NCBI GenBank assembly: GCA_035651635.1
Contig: DASRFK010000100.1
Span: 1-25,890 of the forward strand
DNA from: JANXQE01 sp035651635
GTDB lineage: Bacteria > Verrucomicrobiota > Verrucomicrobiia > Limisphaerales > UBA8199
DNA length: 25,890 bases
Direction: 5' to 3'
Positions 14,142 to 21,339 of this stretch are shown piece by piece; the stretch's first letter is position 1; each line of letters begins with the position of its first letter. Made by a program: the position numbers and the translations under genes. The notes beneath the pieces are model-generated. The model ran no database searches and had not been told where the DNA came from. It worked only from the letters and a program-made list of their open reading frames with translations.

Positions 14142-14744
14142 ATGAAGAACAAAAACACAAAAAAACAGGCGGGGGCCAACTCGCCGCGCAAAAACGCAGC
14201 CAAGCAATTCCAGGATAACTCCTGCAGTCCAGTCTGTGACTGCTGCAGAGCTGAACTGGCAAGCCAAGGCGAAAAACTTTTTGACCTTCACGTCAAAGGT
14301 CGCGCCGACATCACGCGTCTGAAAAAGCGGCTGCTCCGGCAAGGGGGAAACAGGTTTCAACGCAATGACGTCCTGGACTCTGAGCTGAGCCGCAATATTG
14401 TGCGGAGACTGTTTGAGGAAGGACGCTTTTTTCCGGGCCAGGGCGCATCGATGCTTCAAATGATTCCAAGCGAATGCCACAGAAATGTATTGTTGCTGGC
14501 CGTACGCGAAAAATTCCAGTGGTGGACGGGCTTTGCACTTTCCGATGACGGGATCTGGCGCTTGCATTCATGGGGAAATGATCGGGGTCGGGTCATAGAA
14601 ACGACGGAGCCCAGCGAGCTGTACTTTGGGGTCCGGGTTGGACCCGCCTACTACGCAGAGAAGGTAGCTAACGAGCATTTTGAATTTATCCAGCAAGCAA
14701 AAAGGCACGCAAAAGGTAAGTTTCACGGATTTCCCGTGGGGTAA
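14142..14744 (+). CDS. Conserved-looking protein of unknown function
   Basis: A 200-residue protein with a basic, Asn/Lys-rich N-terminus, a Cys cluster CSPVCDCC near residue 30, a helical middle part and a C-terminal domain reading ECHRNVLLLA, WWTGFALSDDGIWRLHSWG, then VIETTEPSELYFGV. I recall the pattern CH-x-N ... GYALSDDGLWR-x-HSWG ... ETT-x3-YFG in an uncharacterised family of bacterial proteins. No catalytic assignment is known to me; the invariant-looking Cys, His, Trp and Glu suggest an enzymatic or binding pocket. It begins 15 bases after the degenerate primase-like gene and is probably cotranscribed with it. No clear ribosome-binding site is visible. Confidence 0.65.
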   Translation: MKNKNTKKQAGANSPRKNAAKQFQDNSCSPVCDCCRAELASQGEKLFDLHVKGRADITRLKKRLLRQGGNRFQRNDVLDSELSRNIVRRLFEEGRFFPGQGASMLQMIPSECHRNVLLLAVREKFQWWTGFALSDDGIWRLHSWGNDRGRVIETTEPSELYFGVRVGPAYYAEKVANEHFEFIQQAKRHAKGKFHGFPVG

Positions 14745-14979
14745 AACGGTTGCAATGCTCCGAACTAACCCTACAACACAACAGATTGTGTGGTTTCGAG
14801 ATTTCCGCGAAACAAGTTACTGTTGACGGGAGTTACCACAGTTGGAAGTTATTCTGTCGATTATAGAGGTTGAAACAATCAGTTAATTTCGAAATTAGTT
14901 TAGTAGTATCTTATCAAACATGGAAGCAGAAATAGTTACGCAGAATCGTACCGGAGACCAAAGACCTGTGGAGGAGTAG
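14745..14979 (+). promoter_or_regulatory. A+T-rich control region or origin candidate before the replication genes
   Basis: This 235-base non-coding stretch is visibly richer in A+T than its flanks. AGTTAC, AGTTAC and AGTTAT begin at 14815, 14831 and 14847, a regular 16-base spacing, and an AGTTAA follows at 14881. A 14-base perfect palindrome TAATTTCGAAATTA lies at 14884-14897. A possible -35 TTGAAA starts at 14870, with a poor -10 after 17 bases overlapping the palindrome. A strong ribosome-binding site GAGGAG (14971-14976) precedes the next ATG. The layout would suit iterons plus an operator for a self-regulated replication operon; this is inference. Confidence 0.45.
14884..14897. promoter_or_regulatory. 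14-bp perfect palindrome, operator candidate
   Basis: TAATTTCGAAATTA reads the same on both strands. It is about 80 bases upstream of the primase-like gene, within the A+T-rich stretch where its promoter should be. A dimeric repressor could bind it; no such regulator gene is seen in the element. Confidence 0.4.
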
Positions 14980-15960
14980 ATGGTTAACAGCAGTCCAGAG
15001 ATCGATCCAGCTTGGATCACCGCTTTCGCCGACCATCTTGGCGATGAGATGGGCCCGTGCCCGCGTACCGGCGGCGGGGTTCACCGCTATATTTACCGTG
15101 CTGCAGTTTGGCTTAAGGACGTGTGCGATAAGAATACCGCCGTCGTAGTAATTCGCAGATTGATCGCGCACTGTGGCCGCGAAGTGCCGGACCGGGAGAT
15201 TAGAAGTGCGGTAACGATTGGGTTCAAAGCCGATCCAAGCGCCGCGGTGCGAAAATGGCCAGCGAAGAATCAGCTACGGATAAATGAGATTGCCCGAACC
15301 GGTCTCACTCTTGCCCAACTTGAACAACGTTCGCCTGTAAAACCCGGCTCGCTTGCGGCGTGGAAAATTGTCGACATGCTCCACCCTGGCAATCCCGACA
15401 AGGTAAAACTGTGCTTCGCGCTGGACGAAAGGCGTTTTGCAACTCGCACCAAAGCAGCGCACCTCAAGGCAGCTGCGCAAATGCAGTTCCTGGTCGCTAA
15501 CGCGATGAAGGCTTCGATGGGCACCACGCTGGAGGGCAAGCGCTCGGAGCGCAGTAAAGATAACGTCGGACATCGCCGATTCCTGGTATCGGAATGCGAC
15601 CCAATGAAATGGGAAGATTTACCAAATCAAGCTAAGGCGGCATTTGGTTCCGAGGAGAACTATAAAAAGGCCAAAAAGGACGAGTCGGCCGCAGTGATCT
15701 GGCACCTTGCGGAGACAGAGCCTCGGTTCCCTCTGATTCTCGTTGTCGATTCAGCAGGGAAGAGCTTGCATGCGTGGTGGCTGGTCGAGGGTTCCGATGA
15801 GGACGATCTGTTGCGGTTTTTCCGATACGCCGTGACCTTAGGCGCGGACCCCCTCCTGTGGAACCCAGTCCAATTGGTCCGGATGCCGGGTGGCCGCCGT
15901 CCTGATGGCCGAATTCAGCGAGTAGTTTACTTCAACCCTCAGCCCCTGGAGGTTCCATGA
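14980..15960 (+). CDS. Primase-like replication protein of a mobile element
   Basis: A 326-residue protein. Residues 1-90 are a small helical domain (WLKDVCDKNTAVVVIRRLIA ... DREIRSAVTIGF) like the PriCT-type domains attached to element primases. The second half has HRRFLVSECDP (about 198-208), LVVDSAGKSLHAWWLVEG (about 255-272) and LVRMPGGRRPDG (about 300-311). The acidic ECD, the SGKSLH-type and the R-x-PGG motifs follow the order seen in archaeo-eukaryotic-type primase/RepB-like proteins, so I infer primer synthesis for element replication. The ATG has a strong GAGGAG site four bases upstream. Its stop overlaps the next ATG (ATGA), coupling it to the RepA-type helicase, a standard primase-helicase pairing. 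Confidence 0.65.
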   Translation: MVNSSPEIDPAWITAFADHLGDEMGPCPRTGGGVHRYIYRAAVWLKDVCDKNTAVVVIRRLIAHCGREVPDREIRSAVTIGFKADPSAAVRKWPAKNQLRINEIARTGLTLAQLEQRSPVKPGSLAAWKIVDMLHPGNPDKVKLCFALDERRFATRTKAAHLKAAAQMQFLVANAMKASMGTTLEGKRSERSKDNVGHRRFLVSECDPMKWEDLPNQAKAAFGSEENYKKAKKDESAAVIWHLAETEPRFPLILVVDSAGKSLHAWWLVEGSDEDDLLRFFRYAVTLGADPLLWNPVQLVRMPGGRRPDGRIQRVVYFNPQPLEVP

Positions 15961-16868
15961 GCGCGCCGGAAGTTGATAGCAAAGGGAACCCCCTCCGCGC
16001 TCTGCCAGAAATCGAGGACGTCGCCAGCCTCGTGACCGAGGAGATACATTTGCCTCCTGTTCTAATCGACGGGCTGCTGCACCTGGGGAGTAAAATGGTT
16101 GTAGGCGGAGGCTCGAAATCTTTCAAAACCTGGACGCTTTTGGATTTGGCGATCAGCGTGGCGGCCGGAGCGGACTGGTGGGGGCGAAAGACCCAGCCGG
16201 GGAAGGTGCTCTACGCCAACCTTGAGATCGCCAAGGCTCATTTTGCCGTACGGCTTAAAACAGTGCTGGCGAAGCGCGGGCTCGTTCTGGGGGAAGGTGA
16301 CGCGAACGTCTGGAACCTGCGGGGGCACGGTGCGGATTTGACGGTCCTCAAGCCCCGGATGTTGGAAAAGATAAAAGCCAACAATTATTCGCTCATAGTC
16401 TTGGATCCCATCTACAAAGTCCTTGGCAACCGCGACGAAAATAAAGCCGGGGATATCGCCAGCCTGATGAACGAGCTAGAGGCACTGGCAGTTGAAAGCG
16501 GAGCTGCGGTGGCCTTTGGGGCGCATTTCAGTAAAGGCAGCCAGGCCGGCAAAGACTCCATCGACCGCATCGGTGGCTCGGGCGTGTTCGCCCGAGATCC
16601 GGACACCATCCTGGTCATGACCCGGCACGAACAGCAGGACAGCTACGTCATTGAGTCGACGCTCCGGAACTTCCCCCCAATCCAGCCGTTCTGCGTCCGC
16701 TGGGAATACCCGCTCATGGTTCCGGCTCCGGAGTTAAACCCGGACGAACTGAAGCAGGGAAGCGGGCGCGGACCGCGGGTGCCCACAGACGATGAATTTC
16801 TGTCCTTTTTTTTTCCGACTGGCCGCCCGAGAACCCGCGCTTCGCCCTGCTTTCGCACTCGGAGCTGA
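15957..16868 (+). CDS. RepA-type hexameric helicase / AAA_25-like ATPase, main frame
   Basis: Residues 50-58 form the Walker A motif GGGSKSFKT inside KMVVGGGSKSFKTWTLLDLA, typical of the RepA/AAA_25 branch of RecA-like helicases carried by plasmids and mobile elements. YSLIVLDPIYKV is the Walker B strand, and VAFGAHFSKGSQAGKDSIDR with GGSGVFARDPDTILVM is the expected motif-3 and arginine region. It should unwind DNA for element replication together with the primase-like protein. After DDEFL the frame runs through nine T (16806-16814) and then encodes a meaningless Arg-rich tail. With ten T it would read SDWPPENPRFALLSHSEL and join the next frame, so the helicase is split by a one-base deletion or relies on slippage. 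Confidence 0.82.
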   Translation: MSAPEVDSKGNPLRALPEIEDVASLVTEEIHLPPVLIDGLLHLGSKMVVGGGSKSFKTWTLLDLAISVAAGADWWGRKTQPGKVLYANLEIAKAHFAVRLKTVLAKRGLVLGEGDANVWNLRGHGADLTVLKPRMLEKIKANNYSLIVLDPIYKVLGNRDENKAGDIASLMNELEALAVESGAAVAFGAHFSKGSQAGKDSIDRIGGSGVFARDPDTILVMTRHEQQDSYVIESTLRNFPPIQPFCVRWEYPLMVPAPELNPDELKQGSGRGPRVPTDDEFLSFFFPTGRPRTRASPCFRTRS

Positions 16869-16870
16869 CG

Positions 16871-17077
16871 ATGCAGTTCAAAACCCGCAAGTTCGATAAG
16901 GACTCTCTGATCGCCTGCCGGGACGCTCTGGAGGCCAAAGGCAAGATTGGCGTCATCAGAGGCTTACCACACAACCAAGTCCTCGCAGGGTTGCCAGGAG
17001 CCGTAAAAGCGTTCAAGGCTGCCATGCCTGAAGAAAAGCGTCCAGTGAACGGAGGGAGGACAAAACGTGGCCGATAA
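16871..17077 (+). CDS. C-terminal part of the helicase, out of frame after T9
   Basis: The 68 codons from this ATG continue directly from an open frame that begins within the T-run. SDWPPENPRFALLSHSEL precedes the ATG without a stop, and then KTRKFDKDSLIACRDALEAK, IGVIRGLPHNQVLAG and a basic tail follow. It looks like the winged-helix-like C-terminus of the helicase rather than an independent gene. It could be translated by transcriptional slippage on nine T, or separately from this ATG. No clear ribosome-binding site precedes the ATG. Confidence 0.6.
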   Translation: MQFKTRKFDKDSLIACRDALEAKGKIGVIRGLPHNQVLAGLPGAVKAFKAAMPEEKRPVNGGRTKRGR

Positions 17078-17120
17078 AGCAGTTGTTCAGTGCTCCGGGA
17101 ACGAGTGGAGAACTGGGATG

Positions 17121-17177
17121 GCGTTCACGTGTTCAGTAGTTCTCTGTGTATTAGCACAGAGAACTACGAAGAACGCC
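17121..17177. other. Strong hairpin downstream of the helicase
   Basis: A perfect 13-base stem: GTAGTTCTCTGTG (17136-17148) and CACAGAGAACTAC (17155-17167) around loop TATTAG. Outside it, GCGTTC (17121-17126) can pair with GAACGC (17171-17176) across short internal loops. No T-run follows, so it is not a standard intrinsic terminator in either direction. It could be an RNA-processing or stability element, a single-strand replication signal or a recombination site. Confidence 0.6.
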
Positions 17178-17194
17178 GCGCTCCTGACATTTAA

Positions 17195-17240
17195 AGTGCG
17201 GGCAGGCCGCGCACCGCACTTCGCCGGAGTCCGCAACCAA
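17195..17240 (-). repeat. Dispersed repeat core, reverse orientation
   Basis: On the minus strand this reads GGACTCCGGCGAAGTGCGGTG. The central CCGGCGAAG-x-GCG matches the cores at 4186, 4733, 5672 and 5958. It follows the hairpin and precedes the gene at 17332. Similarity outside the core is low, so membership is tentative. Confidence 0.35.
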
Positions 17241-17331
17241 TTTCCAGGCTGTGAACGGCACGCACAGCTTGGTCAAAGCTGGCCAGGCGCCTGCACCATA
17301 GTGCCAAAATTCAAACCAAAGAGGTAAACAC

Positions 17332-17664
17332 ATGAAAAATACAAAACACGAAAAACCCCCCGGGTCGTTCTTAAAACCGGAGTTTCAGGTTACCACCGTA
17401 AGCACTCACCGCTCTGTTGCAGCGTTCAAGATCGCAGCGGACACCCCTGACGAGGCCAAACAAATTGCTGAAAAGTTAGTTGAAAAGAGCATTCTCATTT
17501 ATCCGGCGGAGGACCTGGGTATTCCACAAGGAGTCACGGACAGTATAGGCCACACTGGTCTGAAGGAGTCCTCAGTGGTCGGCGTCATGCCAGCACTTAA
17601 GAAGGGTGGCTTTGATCTCACTGCATTGCCGGAGTTGCTCGGAATCAATAAGCCCAATCGGTGA
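17332..17664 (+). CDS. Small hypothetical protein, possible paralogue of 18545-18892
   Basis: A 110-residue soluble protein of unknown function. It begins with a Lys-rich arm, then FQVTTVSTHRSVAAFKIAAD, DTPDEAKQIAEKL and a C-terminal FDLTALPELLG. The order F-x-V-T, a small beta-alpha unit with TP-x-EA-x2-[IV]-AE, and a final DLT is also seen in the gene at 18545, so the two may be distant paralogues. An AGAGG ribosome-binding site lies about eight bases upstream of the ATG. Its stop overlaps a GTG start of the next gene. Confidence 0.65.
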   Translation: MKNTKHEKPPGSFLKPEFQVTTVSTHRSVAAFKIAADTPDEAKQIAEKLVEKSILIYPAEDLGIPQGVTDSIGHTGLKESSVVGVMPALKKGGFDLTALPELLGINKPNR

Positions 17665-18401
17665 CAGGCACTACGACCAACCATATGCTTACGATGAATT
17701 CATTGCATCGCGAGGCGGAAGTGTTCGACTTCCGTAACAAATGGGCCCTCGTATTGCCACATCTTGCCCATCCAAAGGTCCGAAAAGCCTTGGTGAAAGG
17801 AATGAGGCGTTTTTGTGAGACAGAACGCGCTCGGTTGCTGAGCGAAGGTTACAGACCCGGCCAGATTAGAGACATACGCTATAATCCCACAAAAGGACCG
17901 TGGTTTTACACGCCGGATGACCGCTGGCTGCATAGGGCACGCCATGGCGTGGAACTCGCGATGGATCGTGGGGAGTTCTCATGCACATGCTCGAATCCCG
18001 ACAGCCTGCCTCCTGCCGAGAAGGCCAAATACGATCAGTTTGAGGCACGGTTCCTCCCGAGGCCAGACTCGTATTACTGGTACCAGTGCTTTGGTGCCTG
18101 CCACTGGCTTGCGCCATGGCTCAAGGAGCTTGGAAAATGCTCATTCCCGCAGCTGTCCTGGAAAATCCTACACGGAGAGAGGCACTCTTTGGCTGTCGGT
18201 CTGGCGCAGAGCCGGATTCGGCTGATATTCGACATTCTTACCTTTGATCGCCTGTCGGCGATTGAGATGTTGGAGTTTGTAAATCGAGGTGAGGAGCCGA
18301 GCGGGAGATGCGTCCCGTTTAGTTCGACCGGGATGAACTTCACAGCCCTGGCTCAGAACACAACCGGCCAATCAGCTAAAGAAGTAGCCTTAAATGAATA
18401 G
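17661..18401 (+). CDS. Hypothetical protein of the mobile element
   Basis: I do not recognise a family. The predicted protein has up to 246 residues, with a helical, basic N-terminal half (HPKVRKALVKGMRRFCETER), a GPWFYTPDDRWLHRARHGVEL stretch and a Cys/Trp-rich middle (EFSCTCSNP, YYWYQCFGACHWLAPWLKEL). A second helical half (HSLAVGLAQSRIRLIFDIL) follows. Three Cys-x-Cys or Cys-x3-Cys pairs could bind metal. The GTG start overlaps the previous stop as GTGA, suggesting coupling; ATG codons follow at residues 9 and 12. Its place after primase and helicase genes suggests an accessory element function. Confidence 0.6.
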   Translation: MTGTTTNHMLTMNSLHREAEVFDFRNKWALVLPHLAHPKVRKALVKGMRRFCETERARLLSEGYRPGQIRDIRYNPTKGPWFYTPDDRWLHRARHGVELAMDRGEFSCTCSNPDSLPPAEKAKYDQFEARFLPRPDSYYWYQCFGACHWLAPWLKELGKCSFPQLSWKILHGERHSLAVGLAQSRIRLIFDILTFDRLSAIEMLEFVNRGEEPSGRCVPFSSTGMNFTALAQNTTGQSAKEVALNE

Positions 18402-18544
18402 GCCCCAACCGCTCCGACCCCGCTCCCTTTTTGGCGCCGGCTCGGAGCGCTCAAAAGTAAGAAAAGGATTTGCTCAGGCTGCCGTGCGCGTCGGCGCAGT
18501 TGGGCATGGGCTTTGCCCAAAAAAGAGAAACCGCGTAAAACAGA

Positions 18545-18892
18545 ATGAATAAAATGAAGTACAAGAATAAAAAATCAGTGGGCCACAGAGTGATTGGCCA
18601 GACAACTCCCGTATTTGAAGTAACCTTCGGCTGCTACTACAAAACGATAACCTCGCTAAAGGTTGAAGCTCCCGGGCCCGAAGAGGCCACCGTGGTAGCC
18701 GAATCGGTCATCCGCGAAAGCCGAATCGAAGGCCCTGACGAAGGGGCTCCCTCTGCTTGGATCGGAAGCGCGGGGGTGACCCAGCTCGTCAAATTCTCTT
18801 TGCTTGCTGTGCGTCCGCAAGGCCATCCGAACAATTACGACCTCACTGGCATCAATTTTGGAGAATACTTGGGCCCTACCAAACATCAATAG
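18545..18892 (+). CDS. Small hypothetical protein
   Basis: A 115-residue protein with a Lys-rich N-terminal arm, then FEVTFGCYYKTITSLKVEA, a PEEATVVAE helix, a Gly/Pro-rich loop and NNYDLTGINFGEYLG. The layout parallels that of the 17332 gene (F-x-VT, then EA and AE helix, then DLT). No function can be assigned. It is separated from the previous gene by 143 bases holding two weak inverted repeats (CGCTCCGA/TCGGAGCG and TTGGGC/GCCCAA) and looks like the last gene of the element. Confidence 0.55.
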   Translation: MNKMKYKNKKSVGHRVIGQTTPVFEVTFGCYYKTITSLKVEAPGPEEATVVAESVIRESRIEGPDEGAPSAWIGSAGVTQLVKFSLLAVRPQGHPNNYDLTGINFGEYLGPTKHQ

Positions 18893-19402
18893 GATGCAGT
18901 TTCAAACTGACGTTGCGTTCAACGTTACTGGTAATTGATATGGCGTTGCCGCTGAATTCAATCACGGTTTGTTGGCCCCAAACTGCCAACAAAACTCCGC
19001 GGGTCGACTTCGGTTGCTTGCTAAAGCCCTGCGAAGGGCCTCCCACAGCCAGTCCGTTAATCCCCCCGACGCAGTCCTTCTTCACGGTTCGGTCGAGATC
19101 GGCCCCATTTGCCTCTAGTCCGAGATGAAACTATCACCTCGCTTCCTCGTAAATCAATATAAATTGCGATAACTGGCGGCTAGTGAACTTAACAATTTAC
19201 TGGAGGTTTTACTGGAGGTCGCGCGGGCAAGAATAAAACGATCCGGAACAGCACCCCGGGGGTTGGGACTCCGGCGCGTAGTCGCTCCAGCCGTGCGGAG
19301 GCAATTACCCTCCCTCGACCATTTTTGCTCAACTGGAGGCAACGCCTCCCAACCCAAAATCCACGCTACCGTAATCCTTCGAGCAACTGCACCGAGGGCC
19401 GC
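18893..19402. other. Intergenic stretch at the right edge of the element
   Basis: No supported gene. It holds a perfect tandem duplication of TTTACTGGAGGT (19196-19219), a third ACTGGAGG at 19332-19339, and a small hairpin GGAGGC-AAC-GCCTCC (19335-19349). A+T-rich sequence just left of the tandem repeat (19150-19200) contrasts with the G+C-rich cyclase gene to the right. This may be where the element's right junction lies, but no copy of the dif-like site was found here. I could fold no tRNA from it. Confidence 0.35.
19196..19219. repeat. 12-bp perfect tandem duplication
   Basis: TTTACTGGAGGT occurs twice head to tail. The right flank is G+C-rich and the left flank A+T-rich. It could be a target-site footprint, a junction scar or chance slippage. 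Confidence 0.6.
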
Positions 19403-21196
19403 TCAACCGGTCCAGCCGGCTTTGCACAAGCCCTCGCGCAGGATTGCTGTGTGAGCTGCATCCCGGAACGGATAGGTTGTTTCCAGGTAGCGGGAACCGA
19501 ATTCGGGCAGAAGCTGGAAGACACGACCAAGGGCTGCTTGCGCCGCTTCGGTTCGACCGGACTGGCCAAGGGACGCCGCCAGTCGTTGCCAGGCGCGAAC
19601 GTTCTCTTCACGCTCAGCGATGGCGCGCTCGCACCACCGCACGGCTTCGTCGAAATCGCCCAAAAGCAGATGGCAAAGCCCAAGGTCGGCCAGCGTACCC
19701 GAGAGGAGAGGAAAGCGAGGATCGAGCTGGAGTACCGTTCGGAGCTGCGGGATCGCCGCGGCGGGGCGGCTGTCAAACGTCAGCACGCAGCCGTGGAAAT
19801 TATAGGCCAGGGCTGCGCTCGGGTTGAGAGCGATTGCCATTTCCTCCTCCCGGTTGGCGCTCTCGAAGTCGCGGCGGTTCCAAAGTGTTGCGATCCCAAG
19901 CAAGGCATGCGCAAGCCAATCGCAGTCGTCGAGCGTGACGGCCGCCTGCGCCGCGGCATACGTTGAGGCGAGCGAGCCGGCAGGGTCCATGCTCCAGCCG
20001 ATCAGCGCGCCGTGGAAACGAGTGAGCGCCCGCAGTGATTGGGCATAGCTAGACTGGGGATCCATCGCCACCGCGCGGTCGAGCAGTTGGTCGGCCATGG
20101 CAAGGGCAGTCGGGCTGCCCTTGCGGAGCTGGGCCAGGGCTTGCAGGCTAAGGTCCCAGCTATCGAGGTTTTCCGGCCGTTGCCGGGCGGCGCGCCGCTC
20201 CTCCGCGCGGGTGAGCTGCGGTTCGATTGCACCTACTATCGCGCGCGTGATTTCATCCTGCACTTCGAACACATCCCCAAAACGACGATCGTAGTTCTGC
20301 GCCCATAGGTTCAGGCCGGTTCCGGCATCGACCAATTGCATACCAATCCGCAAGCGATCGGCCGCGCGCTGCACGCGACCTTCCACCACATAGCGAGCAC
20401 CGAGCGCTTTGCCGATATCCGTGACGTCACCAGTCCTGCCTTTGAATGCAAAAGTCGAATTGCGCGCAATCACCGGGAACCAGCGCCAGGCCGACAGCGC
20501 CGTGATCAAGTCTTCTGTGATACCGTCCGCAAAATACTCCTGCGCAGCATCGCCGGACATGTTCCTAAACGGCAGGATTGCGACGGCCGGGCGTTCCAGC
20601 ACCGCGGCCAGAGGGACCGTCGGCGGCGCCTTGTCATCGAGCCTGACCGCGAACACCCTCACCGGGCGGTTAATATTCTTTAGCTGTGGCGCTCCCAGCG
20701 AGTCGAAGCCCAGCGCGACCTTTTCACGCACGTGGTCGACCACCGTGTTGGACACGGCGATACCGCCGGGATTCGCAATTTCCTGCAGGCGGGCTGCGAT
20801 GTTGACGCCGTCGCCGTAGATATCCTCGCTGCCTTTAGCGTCGCGCTCGATGACGATGTCCCCAACATTGATGCCAATGCGCAATTGCAGGTGCCGCCCT
20901 CCCGGGCGCGTTGCGTTCCGCTCGATCATGGCACGCTGAATCGCGGCTGCACACTCAAGGGCCGATACCGCGCTCCCAAATTCAACCAGTGCGCCGTCAC
21001 CCATGAGCTTGACCAAGCGCCCTCCGTAATGTGCCAGCGCCGGGTCCATAATCTCGGCGCGGACCTCACGAAGTGCCGTAAGTGTCGAGGCCTCGTCTTC
21101 CGCCATATGGCGGCTGTAGTTCACCACGTCGGTCGCGATAATAGCAGCAAGTCGCCGCACGCCTACACCTTCCCGCTGTCCCGTACGATTGTCCAT
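19403..21196 (-). CDS. Class III adenylate cyclase with TolB-N-like and TPR domains
   Basis: A 597-residue soluble regulator. Residues 15-185 are a class III nucleotide cyclase domain. The metal-binding Asp residues are D23 (AAIIATDVVNYS) and D67 (KLMGDGALVEF), and K63 is the adenine-specificity Lys. DIYGDGVNIAARL supplies the transition-state Asn and Arg, so it should make cAMP. Residues of about 200-330 (VAILPFRNMSGDAAQEYFADGI ... YVVEGRVQR ... LWAQNYDR) form the TolB-N/FlgO-like region common in these proteins. The rest is TPR-like helical repeats, probably sensing a partner. Proteins of this make-up are very frequent in Rhizobiales. The gene is visibly richer in G+C than the defence operon, and a transferred origin is possible. 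All catalytic residues are present. No partner gene lies next to it. Confidence 0.92.
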   Translation of the reverse strand: MDNRTGQREGVGVRRLAAIIATDVVNYSRHMAEDEASTLTALREVRAEIMDPALAHYGGRLVKLMGDGALVEFGSAVSALECAAAIQRAMIERNATRPGGRHLQLRIGINVGDIVIERDAKGSEDIYGDGVNIAARLQEIANPGGIAVSNTVVDHVREKVALGFDSLGAPQLKNINRPVRVFAVRLDDKAPPTVPLAAVLERPAVAILPFRNMSGDAAQEYFADGITEDLITALSAWRWFPVIARNSTFAFKGRTGDVTDIGKALGARYVVEGRVQRAADRLRIGMQLVDAGTGLNLWAQNYDRRFGDVFEVQDEITRAIVGAIEPQLTRAEERRAARQRPENLDSWDLSLQALAQLRKGSPTALAMADQLLDRAVAMDPQSSYAQSLRALTRFHGALIGWSMDPAGSLASTYAAAQAAVTLDDCDWLAHALLGIATLWNRRDFESANREEEMAIALNPSAALAYNFHGCVLTFDSRPAAAIPQLRTVLQLDPRFPLLSGTLADLGLCHLLLGDFDEAVRWCERAIAEREENVRAWQRLAASLGQSGRTEAAQAALGRVFQLLPEFGSRYLETTYPFRDAAHTAILREGLCKAGWTG

Positions 21197-21339
21197 GCCG
21201 AATTGCCGGCGTGCGAGCAGGCTAAAGTAGCGACAGAAGCGCCTGTCGCTGCAACGTGAGGTCTTCTAACGTTGTTGAACTTGCGACGCCGAGGTTTTAA
21301 AGCGATTCCAAAACTGCCGGGAACCAAATGGACGTTGGG

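Larger units (their letters stand above)
17067..17327 (+). other. Weak open frame covering a hairpin and a repeat
   Basis: A GTG overlapping the end of the helicase frame opens an 86-codon frame. Its product has no recognisable features. It runs through a 13-bp hairpin and a reverse-oriented copy of the dispersed repeat core, so I doubt it is a gene. Confidence 0.15.

Noticed and set aside
18405..18540. Terminators between 18401 and 18545
   Set aside because: The inverted repeats present are short and not followed by T-runs on the plus strand.
19240..19350. Possible tRNA or tRNA fragment serving as an attachment site
   Set aside because: I could not fold a cloverleaf, and the TTCRA loop is missing.
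19325..19966. Plus-strand frame of 213 codons opposite the cyclase
   Set aside because: High G+C coding sequence commonly leaves the antisense strand open; the minus-strand product has full cyclase motifs.
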